Origin: Devosia sp. 67-54
GTDB lineage: Bacteria > Pseudomonadota > Alphaproteobacteria > Rhizobiales > Devosiaceae
Reading direction: 5' to 3'
NCBI RefSeq assembly: GCF_001899075.1
Contig: NZ_MKVA01000005.1
Location: forward strand, 496,001 to 560,000
DNA length: 64,000 nt
Shown here one piece after another: positions 17,096 through 25,806 of this stretch. Under the pieces are notes generated by a model. The model made no database searches. It was not told where the DNA came from and saw only the letters and a list, made by a program, of their open reading frames with translations. Position numbers and translations under genes: made by a program. How positions within the stretch are numbered: position 1 is the stretch's first letter; each line of letters begins with the position of its first letter.

Positions 17096-18244
17096 ATGGC
17101 CAAGGGCAAGACTTACGGCATCGGCATCATGGGGGCCGGCAACATTTCGAGCGCCTATCTGCGGCTGGCGCCGCTGTTCAAGGGGCTCGAAGTGCGCGGC
17201 GTCGCCGACATTATCCCGGCGGCGGCCAAGCGGCGTGGCGAGGAGTTCAACGTCCACGCCATGACGCCGGACGAGATGCTGAAGAACTCCGAGATCGACG
17301 TGATCGTGAACCTCACGGTGCCGGCGACGCACTACAAGGTGTCGATGGACGCCATCTCGGCGGGCAAGCATTCCTATTCGGAAAAGCCGTTCGTGCTGAC
17401 CCTGAAGGAAGGCAAGGCGCTGAAGAAGGCGGCGGAGTCGCGCGGCCTCGTGGTCGGTTCGGCGCCCGACACCTTCCTCGGCGGCGCGCATCAGCAGGTG
17501 CGCTCGATCATCGACTCCAAGGCGCTGGGCAAGATCACCCACGGCACCACGCACGTGATGAGCCGCGGCATGGAGCACTGGCACCCCAACCCGGACTTCT
17601 TCTTCCAGCCGGGCGCCGGGCCGATCCTCGACATCGGGCCGTATTACGTCACCGACCTCATCCAACTGCTCGGACCGGTGAAGCGGGTCACCTCGTTCAC
17701 CAACAGCGCCCGGACGCACCGCGTCGTCACCACCCCCGGCTCGCCGATGAACGGCAAGAAGATCAAGGTGGGCACGCCGACCACCATCCACGGCATCCTC
17801 GAGTTCGAGAGCGGGGCGATCATCACCATCGGGGCGAGCTGGGACACGTACAGCCACGGCCACCACAACATCGAGCTCTACGGCACCGAGGGCTCGGTCT
17901 ACGTGCCCGACCCGAACTTCTTCGGCGGCGACATCCTGATTTCCGACCAGTCGGGAACCAAGCAGAAGGTCGAGCCGTGGGACCATCCGTTCGGCAAGGC
18001 GAACCAGGGTCTCGACACGCCGATGCCGCGCGCCAACTACCGCACGGCCGGCCTCGCCGACATGATCCAGGCGCTGGAGAAGGGCCGGCCGGCCCGCTGC
18101 GGCCTCGACGTTGCGCTGCACGCGGTGGACGTCATGACCTCGCTGCTCAAGGCCGGCGAGGCCGGCAAGGTGGTGACGCTCACCACCACCTGCGTCCGCC
18201 CCGCCGCCCTCAAGCCGAAGGACGCGCTGGCGCTGCTGAAGTAG
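17096..18244 (+). CDS. Gfo/Idh/MocA-family oxidoreductase (first copy)
   Basis: A 382-residue NAD(P)-dependent dehydrogenase. The Rossmann motif is GIMGAGNISSAYLRLAPLFKG, the catalytic EKP occurs in SYSEKPFVLTL, and the C-terminal domain carries the substrate His region (GPILDIGPYYVTDLIQLLGPV). Family members oxidise or reduce a hydroxyl or keto group of sugars and cyclitols. It lies 26 bases after the isomerase gene in the putative catabolic operon. It is distinct in sequence from the second copy at 19.8 kb, so the two probably act at different steps. Confidence 0.9.
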   Translation: MAKGKTYGIGIMGAGNISSAYLRLAPLFKGLEVRGVADIIPAAAKRRGEEFNVHAMTPDEMLKNSEIDVIVNLTVPATHYKVSMDAISAGKHSYSEKPFVLTLKEGKALKKAAESRGLVVGSAPDTFLGGAHQQVRSIIDSKALGKITHGTTHVMSRGMEHWHPNPDFFFQPGAGPILDIGPYYVTDLIQLLGPVKRVTSFTNSARTHRVVTTPGSPMNGKKIKVGTPTTIHGILEFESGAIITIGASWDTYSHGHHNIELYGTEGSVYVPDPNFFGGDILISDQSGTKQKVEPWDHPFGKANQGLDTPMPRANYRTAGLADMIQALEKGRPARCGLDVALHAVDVMTSLLKAGEAGKVVTLTTTCVRPAALKPKDALALLK

Positions 18245-18253
18245 GGGACAGGT

Positions 18254-18580
18254 GTGAAATTCATCACCGGATGGCTGACCTGCAGACCGGGAACCCGTGA
18301 TGAGTTCCTCTCGGTGATGCGAATACCGGCGGAGCAGACGCGGCGCGAAGAGGGCTGTGTCTTCTTCGAGTACCACCTGCATTCGGACGATCCGGACGTG
18401 GTGATCCTCATCGAAGGTTTTCGGAACGAAGCGGCGCACGAAGCACATCGCCATACCCCCCATATGGCGGTGATGCAGACCGAGCTTCGCCGCCTCGTTG
18501 GTCGGATCAGGCTCTGCTATGCGGTGGCCGGCGAGGAGTTCGATTTCATCGCCAATCCGCCCGGTCCGTGGACACCGTGA
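18254..18580 (+). CDS. Antibiotic biosynthesis monooxygenase-fold (ABM) small protein
   Basis: A 108-residue single-domain dimeric alpha/beta-barrel protein. FITGWLTCRPGTRDEFLSVM opens the fold and EGCVFFEYHLHSDDPDVVILIEGF is the typical central strand pair. NEAAHEAHRHTPHMAVM supplies the conserved His-rich helix. ABM proteins include quinol monooxygenases such as YgiN, but many have no known reaction. It starts at a GTG nine bases after the dehydrogenase stop, so it is in the operon. A monooxygenase is an odd member of a sugar pathway. Confidence 0.8.
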   Translation: MKFITGWLTCRPGTRDEFLSVMRIPAEQTRREEGCVFFEYHLHSDDPDVVILIEGFRNEAAHEAHRHTPHMAVMQTELRRLVGRIRLCYAVAGEEFDFIANPPGPWTP

Positions 18581-18715
18581 GGATGCTGATCGTCGGGCGG
18601 TATGGACTGGTTCGTCCGGTCGGCGCCGCTTGACAGTTCACCCCCATCTGGCAAGGGTCGCGGCACGTACATCAAGGGCCGGCGCGCGGCACGGTCCGAC
18701 CCAAGGGAGCACAGC

Positions 18716-19774
18716 ATGAAGACCATCAAGGGCCCGGCGATTTTCCTCGCCCAGTTCGCGGGCGACACGCCGCCGTTCGACACGCTCGACCATATCTGCA
18801 AATGGGCGGCGGACCTCGGCTACAAGGGCGTGCAGATCCCGACCTGGGTCAGTGCCTACATCGATGTCGAGAAGGCAGCGACCAGCAAGGCCTATGCCGA
18901 CGACCTGAACGCGACGGCGGCCAAGCACGGCATCGCCATCACTGACCTTGCCAGCCACATCGTCGGCCAGCTCGTCGCCGTGCATCCGGCCTACGACACG
19001 CTGTCGGACGGGTTCGCGATCCCGGCGGTGCACGGCAATCCGAAGAAGCGGCAGGAATGGGCGGTGCAGCACCTCAAATGGTGCGCCGGCGCGTCAAAGA
19101 ACCTCGGCGTCAAGGCGCACGCGACCTTCTCGGGCGCGCTCGCCTGGCCGTATCTTTATCCGTTCCCCCAGCGCCCGGCCGGGTTGGTCGAAGAGGCGTT
19201 CGATGAGCTAGGGCGGCGCTGGACGCCGATCCTCGACGAGTTCGACAGGCAGGGCGTCGACCTCTGCTACGAGATCCACCCGTCGGAAGACCTCCACGAC
19301 GGCGTCACGTACGAGATGTTCCTCGAGCGGGTGAAGAACCATCCGCGGGCGAACCTGCTCTACGATCCGAGCCACTTCATCCTGCAGCAGCTCGATTATC
19401 TCGACTACATCGACATCTACCACGACCGTATCCGGATGTTTCACGTCAAGGACGCGGAGTTCAATCCGACCGGCCGGCAGGGCGTCTATGGCGGTTTCCA
19501 GAGCTGGGTGAACCGGGCCGGGCGCTTCCGCTCGCTGGGCGACGGCCAGGTCGACTTCGGGGCGATCTTCTCCAAGCTCAGCCAGTACGGGTTCGACGGC
19601 TGGGCCGTGCTCGAATGGGAGTGCGCCATCAAATCGTCGGAGCAGGGGGCGGCGGAGGGCGCGCCGTTCATCGCCGCGCATATCATCGAAGTCACCGAGA
19701 AGGCGTTTGACGATTTCGCGGCAGCGGGCACCGATCTTGCGGCGAACCGCAAGATTCTCGGGCTCGATCGGTAG
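18716..19774 (+). CDS. Sugar phosphate isomerase/epimerase-like TIM-barrel protein (second copy)
   Basis: A 352-residue TIM-barrel protein. Probable metal ligands lie in DLCYEIHPSEDLHDG, LLYDPSHFILQ, MFHVKDAEF and AVLEWECAI. It is about 100 residues longer than the first copy and clearly a different subfamily. ATG 18716 has AAGGGAG upstream; the frame extends to 18602 but that part lacks a ribosome-binding site. The dehydrogenase follows nine bases after its stop, forming an isomerase-dehydrogenase pair. The 135-base gap before it may hold its own promoter. Confidence 0.85.
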   Translation: MKTIKGPAIFLAQFAGDTPPFDTLDHICKWAADLGYKGVQIPTWVSAYIDVEKAATSKAYADDLNATAAKHGIAITDLASHIVGQLVAVHPAYDTLSDGFAIPAVHGNPKKRQEWAVQHLKWCAGASKNLGVKAHATFSGALAWPYLYPFPQRPAGLVEEAFDELGRRWTPILDEFDRQGVDLCYEIHPSEDLHDGVTYEMFLERVKNHPRANLLYDPSHFILQQLDYLDYIDIYHDRIRMFHVKDAEFNPTGRQGVYGGFQSWVNRAGRFRSLGDGQVDFGAIFSKLSQYGFDGWAVLEWECAIKSSEQGAAEGAPFIAAHIIEVTEKAFDDFAAAGTDLAANRKILGLDR

Positions 19775-19783
19775 GAGGTACAG

Positions 19784-20935
19784 ATGGCGGAAACAGGCGC
19801 GCGCAAGATCAGGCTGGGCATGGTGGGCGGCGGCACGGGGGCCTTCATCGGCTACGTGCACCGCATCGCCTCGCGCCTCGACGGCGACTACGAGCTGGTG
19901 GCGGGAGCGCTGAGCTCGCGCCCCGACGTGGCGCGGGAATCGGGCAAGAACATCGGGCTCGCGCCCGATCGCATCTACACCTCGTATGAGGAGATGGCGA
20001 AAAAGGAGGCCGCACGGCCGGACGGCATCGAGGCGGTGTCGATCGTCACCCCCAACAACGTGCATTACGGGCCGGCCAAGGCGTTCCTCGAAGCCGGCAT
20101 CCACGTCATCTGCGACAAGCCGCTGACCTCGACGCTGGACGACGCGCGCAAGCTGGCGGCGATCAAGCCGAAGAACGGCGCGAAATTCCTGCTCACCCAC
20201 AACTACACCGGCTATCCGCTGGTGCGGCAGGCGCGCGAGCTGGTGAAGTCGGGGGCGCTCGGCAAGATCCGGGTGATCCAGGCCGAATATCCGCAGGACT
20301 GGCTGTCGACGCCGGCCGACCCGGGCAACAAGCAGGCGGCGTGGCGGACCGATCCGAAGCGCTCCGGCGCCGGCGGCGCCATCGGCGATATCGGCACGCA
20401 CGCCTACAATCTACTGCGCTTCGTCACCGGGCTCAAGACCGACGCCGTCAGCGCCGACCTCACGAGCTTCGTCAAGGGCCGCAAGGTCGACGACAACGTC
20501 CACATCCTGTTGCGCATGCAGGGCGGGGCGCGCGGCATGCTGTGGGCGAGCCAGGTGGCGCCGGGCAACGAGAACGGCCTGCAACTGCGCGTCTATGGCG
20601 AAAAGGCCAGCCTCGAATGGCGGCAGGACAACCCGAACTATATGTGGTTCAGCGAGCTCGGAAAGCCCAAGACGCTGCTGACCCGCGGGGGCGCCATCAG
20701 CCAGCCGCCGGCCGCCTCGATGAACATCCGCATTCCGGGCGGCCACCCCGAGGGCTATCTCGAGGCCTTCGCCACGCTCTACAGCCAGTTCGCGGCGGTG
20801 ATCCGCGGCGAGGGCAAGGCCTATGCCGGCCTGCTGCCGAGCCTGGCGGACGGCGTCGAAGGCGTCGAATTCATCACCGCCGCCATCGCCTCAAGCAAGG
20901 CCGACGGCAAATGGACCAAGCTCAGCGACGTCTGA
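19784..20935 (+). CDS. Gfo/Idh/MocA-family oxidoreductase (second copy)
   Basis: A 383-residue protein. The Rossmann motif is LGMVGGGTGAFIGYVHRIASRL. The catalytic lysine motif is CDKPLTS, with Asp in place of the usual Glu. AGGAIGDIGTHAYNLLRFVTG holds the conserved His of the active site. An NAD(P)-dependent sugar dehydrogenase or reductase is expected. It is the last gene of the carbohydrate cluster; the next gene is convergent. Confidence 0.9.
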   Translation: MAETGARKIRLGMVGGGTGAFIGYVHRIASRLDGDYELVAGALSSRPDVARESGKNIGLAPDRIYTSYEEMAKKEAARPDGIEAVSIVTPNNVHYGPAKAFLEAGIHVICDKPLTSTLDDARKLAAIKPKNGAKFLLTHNYTGYPLVRQARELVKSGALGKIRVIQAEYPQDWLSTPADPGNKQAAWRTDPKRSGAGGAIGDIGTHAYNLLRFVTGLKTDAVSADLTSFVKGRKVDDNVHILLRMQGGARGMLWASQVAPGNENGLQLRVYGEKASLEWRQDNPNYMWFSELGKPKTLLTRGGAISQPPAASMNIRIPGGHPEGYLEAFATLYSQFAAVIRGEGKAYAGLLPSLADGVEGVEFITAAIASSKADGKWTKLSDV

Positions 20936-21013
20936 TACGCTTCATCCGTCGACGGGCGCGGTGCGGCGCCCGCCGGCAGGCAAAGCCTGGGGATCGAATG
21001 CCCGCGCGGCGCG

Positions 21014-21199
21014 CTAGCTTCCCAGCTTGCCGCTCAATTCGTCGAGGCGCTGGATCAGCCCCTGCAGCTCGGCCCGCAGCGTGCGGCGCTCGCCGCTCGA
21101 CAGCGGTGCCCTGGCGCGCGGACCGGTGTTGACCGCGATCTCCTCGTTGAGCGAGTCGATGTCGCGCTTGAGGCGGGTGAGTTCTGAGGCAACGGACAC
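21014..21199 (-). CDS. Small coiled-coil hypothetical protein
   Basis: A 61-residue protein (SVASELTRLKRDIDSLNEEI then SGERRTLRAELQGLIQRLDELSGKLGS), mostly helical with heptad-like leucines. GTG 21199 is preferred because GAAGGAG lies eight bases upstream. An ATG at 21235 overlapping the TraB/GumN stop (ATGA) would add 12 residues. It is co-directional with and just downstream of the GumN-like gene. Function unknown. Confidence 0.6.
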   Translation of the reverse strand: MSVASELTRLKRDIDSLNEEIAVNTGPRARAPLSSGERRTLRAELQGLIQRLDELSGKLGS

Positions 21200-21231
21200 G
21201 GGGCGGACTCCTTCGGCGCTCAACGCGCCTA

Positions 21232-22071
21232 TCATTGAATCCGCTGCACGGTGAAGCCGGCCTTGCCCAAAAGCTCGACGACGCTGCCGTCGCCGGCAAG
21301 GTGTCCGGCGCCGACGACGATCAGGTCCTGGCGGTTGTCGGCAAGCAGGCCCTCGATGGTCTTCAGCCAATTGGCGTTGCGGTCGAGGACCAGCGCCTGG
21401 GTGAAGCCTTCGTCCATGGTGGGGTCGTCCGCGATCTGCTTGCCGAGGGCGTCGGTGTTGCCGGCGACCCAGGCGGCGGTCATGTCCGCCATCTGTTTGG
21501 GCACGTCGGCGATCGTGTCCACCGTGGTCAGCAGCCGCCTGACCTGCTGGTCCACCGGATCGGCGCCGAGCAGCGCCATCTGCGCGCCGACGGTCTCGAA
21601 ATACGCCTTCTTTTCCTTCGGCAGTTCGCCCTGCAGGATCGTGTCGACGCCCAGCGCCGGGCTGTAGCCGAGCTTTTCGATGAGCTTTTCCTCGATCATC
21701 GCTTCGGCGAGCCAGGGCTGGTAGCCGGCGAGCTGGGTTATGCCGAGGCCGAGCGGCGCCGCGGCCGCCTCGAGCCTGGCCTTCTGCTCGGCCGACAGCG
21801 TCGCGAGCCAGTCGGCCTTGGCGCCGAAGCCCATGCGGATGCTGCTGATCACCAAAGCGAGCTGGCCGAGCGGTCCGATATCGGCCTCGAAATAGACCGC
21901 GTCGGCATGGGCCAGCACGTCGTCGAATTCCGGCGTGCGCCAGGTGACGTCCTTGGGCAGCACGTGGATCGAGCCGAACAGCCAGACCTTGCTGTCGGCG
22001 TCGCTGACCTCCCACAGGGCCGGTGCCGCCGACGCCGCGACCGGCATGGCGGCGAACGCCGCGGCGAGCAT
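21232..22071 (-). CDS. TraB/GumN family exported protein
   Basis: A protein of about 279 residues with a signal-like N-terminus (MLAAAFAAMPVAASA). The TraB/GumN/Tiki core is present: ALWEVSDADSKVWLFGSIHVLPKD, VYFEADIG and, near the end, LIVVGAGHLAGDGSVVELLGKAGF. The GSIH and GxGH motifs hold the conserved residues of this putative metalloprotease family. The frame extends to 22188, overlapping the upstream gene; 22071 is the first start compatible with a signal peptide, though no strong ribosome-binding site is seen. It is likely periplasmic. Confidence 0.78.
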   Translation of the reverse strand: MLAAAFAAMPVAASAAPALWEVSDADSKVWLFGSIHVLPKDVTWRTPEFDDVLAHADAVYFEADIGPLGQLALVISSIRMGFGAKADWLATLSAEQKARLEAAAAPLGLGITQLAGYQPWLAEAMIEEKLIEKLGYSPALGVDTILQGELPKEKKAYFETVGAQMALLGADPVDQQVRRLLTTVDTIADVPKQMADMTAAWVAGNTDALGKQIADDPTMDEGFTQALVLDRNANWLKTIEGLLADNRQDLIVVGAGHLAGDGSVVELLGKAGFTVQRIQ

Positions 22072-22096
22072 CCAGCGCGGCAGCAGCGTCCGCAGG

Positions 22097-22405
22097 TCAG
22101 TGCGTCCAGGGAGTCTTGCGGTCGAAACGGAAATTGTCGGAGTAGCTGTTCCGCTTCGGCGTGGGCGTGTGCGGCGGCAGGACCACATAGGGGATGCCGT
22201 TGTCGCGCGCGTAGGCTTCCGCCTCTTCGAGGGTGTCGAAGCTCAGCCGCACCTGGGTCTGGGTGTCGGTGGTCGAGGTGTAGCCCATCAGCGGCTCGAT
22301 GCCGCGCGCGCTCTGCGGACCGTAGTCCAGCACCCAATCCTTCGACTTGCCGCGGCCGGACTGCATCGCGTTGGGAGCGGGGCGGAAAATCCGAGCGGTC
22401 GTCAT
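22097..22405 (-). CDS. ETC complex I accessory subunit (NDUFS4-like)
   Basis: A 102-residue protein. It opens MTTARIFRPAPNAMQSGRGKSKDWVLDYGP and contains STTDTQTQVRLSFDTLEEAEAYARDNGIPYVV, with a C-terminal NFRFDRKTPWTH. This matches the 18-kDa NADH dehydrogenase accessory subunit family found in Alphaproteobacteria and mitochondria. It should associate with complex I at the inner membrane. ATG 22405 has AGAGGAC upstream. It is unlinked to the nuo operon, as is usual, and is followed by the GumN-like gene. Confidence 0.9.
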   Translation of the reverse strand: MTTARIFRPAPNAMQSGRGKSKDWVLDYGPQSARGIEPLMGYTSTTDTQTQVRLSFDTLEEAEAYARDNGIPYVVLPPHTPTPKRNSYSDNFRFDRKTPWTH

Positions 22406-22421
22406 CGAGTCCTCTTCAAGA

Positions 22422-22498
22422 TGGTCGGGGCAAAGTGATTCGAACACTCGACCCCCGGTTCCCAAAACCGGTGCTCTACCAGGCTGAGCTATACCCCG
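22422..22498 (-). tRNA. tRNA-Pro (anticodon TGG)
   Basis: The minus-strand cloverleaf is 77 bases including an encoded CCA. The acceptor starts CGGGGTA, the D-arm is GCTCAGCCTGGTAGAGC, the anticodon loop TTTGGGA lies on CCGGT/ACCGG, and the T-arm loop is TTCGAAT. It lies just upstream of the NDUFS4-like gene on the same strand. It is the only tRNA in the window with an encoded CCA. Confidence 0.95.
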
Positions 22499-22587
22499 AA
22501 TTCCGCCTTGATCCGTTACCGGAGCGCAGGAAAAAGGGCAAGCCGGGCCGATTGACGCCGGGCCGCAATCCTCTAGACCATGCCCGC

Positions 22588-23361
22588 ATGGCTGACCTGT
22601 CGAGACCCTGGCCGCTGGGCGTGGGCGAAAAGCGCTGGTGGATCACGGTCGGCGCGATCGTCCTGCTGCTCGCCGCCTGCTTTGCCGTCGACCGGCGGGT
22701 TTCCCTGTTTGCCCAGGGCTGGCCCGAAGCGGTGCTGGTGCCGCTGGGGCAGATCACCCGCTACGGCGAGTCGGGCTGGATCCTGATCCCCGCCGCCGGC
22801 CTGTTCGTGGTGACGGCCTTGCTGGCGCTGGCCGTGCGCTGGCGGCTGATGCGGACCCTGCTGTGGCAGTTCGCCGGGCTTTATGCCTTCATTTTCGTGG
22901 GCGTGGGGCTGCCCAGCCTGTTCACCACCATCGCCAAGCGGCTGATCGGCCGCGGCCGGCCGATGCATTTCGACGACACTGGCCTCTTCGGCCGCGCCGC
23001 GAACCTCTGGGACTGGACCTACCAGAGCTTCCCCTCCGGCCATGCGACCACCGCCTTCGCACTCGCCGCGGTGCTCGGCTTCCTCTCCGAGCGCTGGTTC
23101 TATCCGGCGCTGGCGCTGGCGGGCGTCATCGGGGTGTCAAGGGTGGCGCTCGGGGTGCATTATCCGAGCGACGTGCTGGCCGGCGCCGTCGTCGGGCTGC
23201 TCGGCGCCTATTGCGCGCGCTGGCTGTTCGCCCGGCAGGGCTGGATGTTCGTGCGGCGGCCGGACGGCCGCATCCACGCCCGGCCGATGTCGTCGCTGAA
23301 GCGCTATCTGGCGCTCAAGCGGCGCGGTAGCGCGCCAGCCCAGCCGCCAGATCGGCCTTGA
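22588..23361 (+). CDS. PAP2-superfamily membrane phosphatase
   Basis: A 257-residue membrane protein with five to six helices. The phosphatase triad is intact: KRLIGRGRP, FPSGHATTAFAL and SRVALGVHYPSDVLAG. It probably dephosphorylates an isoprenoid or phospholipid head group at the periplasmic face (undecaprenyl pyrophosphate or phosphatidate phosphatase type). The basic C-terminal tail (SSLKRYLALKRRGSAPAQPPDRP) overlaps the 3' end of the convergent lyase gene by 47 bases. Confidence 0.88.
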   Translation: MADLSRPWPLGVGEKRWWITVGAIVLLLAACFAVDRRVSLFAQGWPEAVLVPLGQITRYGESGWILIPAAGLFVVTALLALAVRWRLMRTLLWQFAGLYAFIFVGVGLPSLFTTIAKRLIGRGRPMHFDDTGLFGRAANLWDWTYQSFPSGHATTAFALAAVLGFLSERWFYPALALAGVIGVSRVALGVHYPSDVLAGAVVGLLGAYCARWLFARQGWMFVRRPDGRIHARPMSSLKRYLALKRRGSAPAQPPDRP

Positions 23362-24490
23362 GGTCGTCGAGCGCTTCGAGCCCGATATGCAGCCGCAGCA
23401 TCGTTCCGGCCTCGGTCCAGGGCACCGCGGTGCGCACCTTTTCGGGATGGATGGGCAGGCACAGGCTCTCATAGCCGCCCCACGACCAGCCCATCGAAAA
23501 CAGCTCGAAGCCGTCGACCATCGCCGCCAATGCGGCCCGCGGCTTCGGCTCCAGCACGACCGAAAAGACACTGCCGGCGCCCGAGAAGTCGCGCGCGAAG
23601 ATCGCGTGGTCCGGATGCGAGGGCAGGGCCGGGTGGATGCTGTTCGTCACGCCGGGCTGCTCGGCGAGCCAGCCGGCGATTTCCCTCGAGCGGGTCGAAT
23701 GCTCCTTCATGCGCACCGCGAGCGTGCGCAACCCGCGCGCAGCGAGGAAGCAGTCGTCGGGCGAGGCGCAGAGGCCGAGCCGCAGATGCGTGTCGCGCAG
23801 CGCCCCCCACCAGGCCTCGTTGGCCGAAGCGGTGCCGAACATCGCGTCGGAATGGCCGACGAACATCTTGGTGCCGGCATGGACGACGATATCGGCGCCG
23901 AGCGCCAGCGGCCGGTAGTAGAGCGGCGTCGCCCAGGAATTGTCGACGATGATGGCGATGCCTCGCGGCCGCGCCACGGCGGCGATGGCCGGCAGGTCCT
24001 GCACTTCGAACGTCAGCGAGCCGGGACTTTCGACGAAGATCGCCCTGGTGCGCTCGGTGAAGAGGCCGGCGATGCCGGCGCCCAGCCGCGGATCGTAATA
24101 GCGCACGGTGACCCCCATCCGGGCCAGCACGCCGTCGGAGACGCGGCGCGTCGGCTGGTAGGCGCTGTCGGTGATCAGCACCTCGTCGCCGGCGTTGAGC
24201 ACGCTCATCAGCGCCAGCGAGATGGCGGAGAGGCCCGATGGCGCGAGCACGGTGCCTTTGGCGCCCTCGAGCTCGCTCACCAGGGTCTCGACGCTGTCGG
24301 CCGACGGATTGCCGGTGCGTCCGTAGTCGAAGCGCGGCGCCGGGTCCTCCAGCGCGTCGAGCGTCGGGAACACGATGGTCGAGCCGCGATAGACCGGCGT
24401 GTTCACATAGCCGCGGTTTTCGAAGGGATGACGTCCGGAATGAGTGAGGATGGTCTCGGGGGAGGCCGGCTTGGCGAGCTTTTCGTTCAT
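23315..24490 (-). CDS. metC: Cystathionine beta-lyase-like PLP enzyme
   Basis: A 391-residue Cys/Met-metabolism PLP enzyme. The PLP lysine is in VVHAGTKMFVGHSDAMFG, with YGRTGNPSADSVETLVSELEGAKGTVLAPSGLSAI near the N-terminus. The family includes cystathionine beta- and gamma-lyases; the sequence fits MetC best, which splits cystathionine to homocysteine, pyruvate and ammonia. It is divergent from an amino-acid-binding protein gene 69 bases away, suggesting a link between thiol amino-acid uptake and breakdown. Confidence 0.82.
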   Translation of the reverse strand: MNEKLAKPASPETILTHSGRHPFENRGYVNTPVYRGSTIVFPTLDALEDPAPRFDYGRTGNPSADSVETLVSELEGAKGTVLAPSGLSAISLALMSVLNAGDEVLITDSAYQPTRRVSDGVLARMGVTVRYYDPRLGAGIAGLFTERTRAIFVESPGSLTFEVQDLPAIAAVARPRGIAIIVDNSWATPLYYRPLALGADIVVHAGTKMFVGHSDAMFGTASANEAWWGALRDTHLRLGLCASPDDCFLAARGLRTLAVRMKEHSTRSREIAGWLAEQPGVTNSIHPALPSHPDHAIFARDFSGAGSVFSVVLEPKPRAALAAMVDGFELFSMGWSWGGYESLCLPIHPEKVRTAVPWTEAGTMLRLHIGLEALDDLKADLAAGLARYRAA

Positions 24491-24559
24491 CTAACTGTCC
24501 TGTGCGGCTTGACGTATCCCGCAAGACCCGTTTCCGTGCAATGAGCACCGGGAACGCCA

Positions 24560-25576
24560 ATGATCAAGCACGTCGCCGCCCTTGCCGTCATTCTTGCCGC
24601 GCTGAGCGCCACGAGCGCCTATGCCGACCGCCTGGCCGACGTCAAAGCCCGGGGCTTTCTGCAATGCGGGGTGACCGAGGGGGTTCCCGGCTTTTCCGAG
24701 CTCAGCGCCAACAATGACTGGGTGGGGATCGAGGTGGATTTCTGCCGCGCCATCGCCTCGGCCGTGTTCAACGACCCCAAGGCGGTGCGCTTCACCACCA
24801 CGACCTCCGCCGACCGCTGGCAGGCCCTGAGCTCGGGACAGATCGACGTGCTCGCCCGCACCAGCACCTGGACCATGCAGCGCGACACGCAGCTCGGCGT
24901 CACCTTCGTCGGCACGCTGTTCTACGACGGCCAGGCGTTCATGGTGAAAAAGGATTCCGGGGCGACCACGGTGCACGACCTCGACAAGCAGACCATCTGC
25001 ATCGAGGACGGGACCACCACCGAGCTCAACCTCGCCGACTATTTCGCCATCAACAAGCTGAGCTACACGCCGCTGAGCTTCCCCGGCCACGACGAGACCG
25101 TAAAGGCGTTCCAGGACGGCAAGTGCATGGCCTATACCTCGGATTCGTCGGGTCTCGCCGCGGACCGTTCGAAATTCACCGATCCGGCCGACTACATCAT
25201 CCTGCCCGAGGTGATCTCCAAGGAGCCGCTCGCGGTGGTGGTCGCCAAGGGCGACGACGGCTGGTTCAAGGTGGTGCGCTGGGTCTATTACGCGCTGCTC
25301 GACGCCGATGAGCTGGGCGTCACGCAGAAGAACATCGACGAGATGGTCGGTTCCGACAACCCCGAGATCAAGCGGCTGCTCGGGGTCAGCGACGACGATT
25401 TCGGCACCCCCGTCGGGCTCACCAAGGACTGGGCCTATCGGGTGATCAAGGGCGTCGGCAATTACGGCGAGATGTTCGACCGCAATGTCGGGCCCAATAC
25501 GCCGCTCGGGCTGCAGCCCGGCCTCAACGCCATCTGGAAGGATGGCGGCATCCAGTATGCGCCGCCGATCCGCTGA
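24560..25576 (+). CDS. AapJ-like amino-acid ABC transporter substrate-binding protein (copy 1)
   Basis: A 338-residue family 3 binding protein with signal peptide (MIKHVAALAVILAALSATSAYA). RLADVKARGFLQCGVTEGVPGF and VGIEVDFCRAIASAVF are standard AapJ elements. The ligand loop reads ARTSTWTMQRDTQLGVTFVG. It is periplasmic and presumably feeds the AapQMP complex encoded downstream. It has no permease of its own. A 230-base gap separates it from the second copy. Confidence 0.88.
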   Translation: MIKHVAALAVILAALSATSAYADRLADVKARGFLQCGVTEGVPGFSELSANNDWVGIEVDFCRAIASAVFNDPKAVRFTTTTSADRWQALSSGQIDVLARTSTWTMQRDTQLGVTFVGTLFYDGQAFMVKKDSGATTVHDLDKQTICIEDGTTTELNLADYFAINKLSYTPLSFPGHDETVKAFQDGKCMAYTSDSSGLAADRSKFTDPADYIILPEVISKEPLAVVVAKGDDGWFKVVRWVYYALLDADELGVTQKNIDEMVGSDNPEIKRLLGVSDDDFGTPVGLTKDWAYRVIKGVGNYGEMFDRNVGPNTPLGLQPGLNAIWKDGGIQYAPPIR

Positions 25577-25806
25577 TTGCCTATAATTGAGGCGAAGCAG
25601 GTCGGCACGACGCTCAAAAAGACACCAATACTGACCTAATACAGATATTTTGCGCCGAGAGGACGGAAGCGTGGCTTGACGCGCTCGCCGCTTGCCGCTT
25701 CCATGACAACAGCACCCTTGTCACCAAATGGTCGGCAGGTGCCGCCGGGGGGACTTGCAACTATTCTCTCGGGACAAAACAGGGTCAGGAAACAAGGTCA
25801 TACTCA

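Noticed and set aside
20954-20971. GGGCGC/GCGCCC hairpin between the second dehydrogenase and the convergent small gene as a terminator
   Set aside because: The stem is only six bases with no T-tract.
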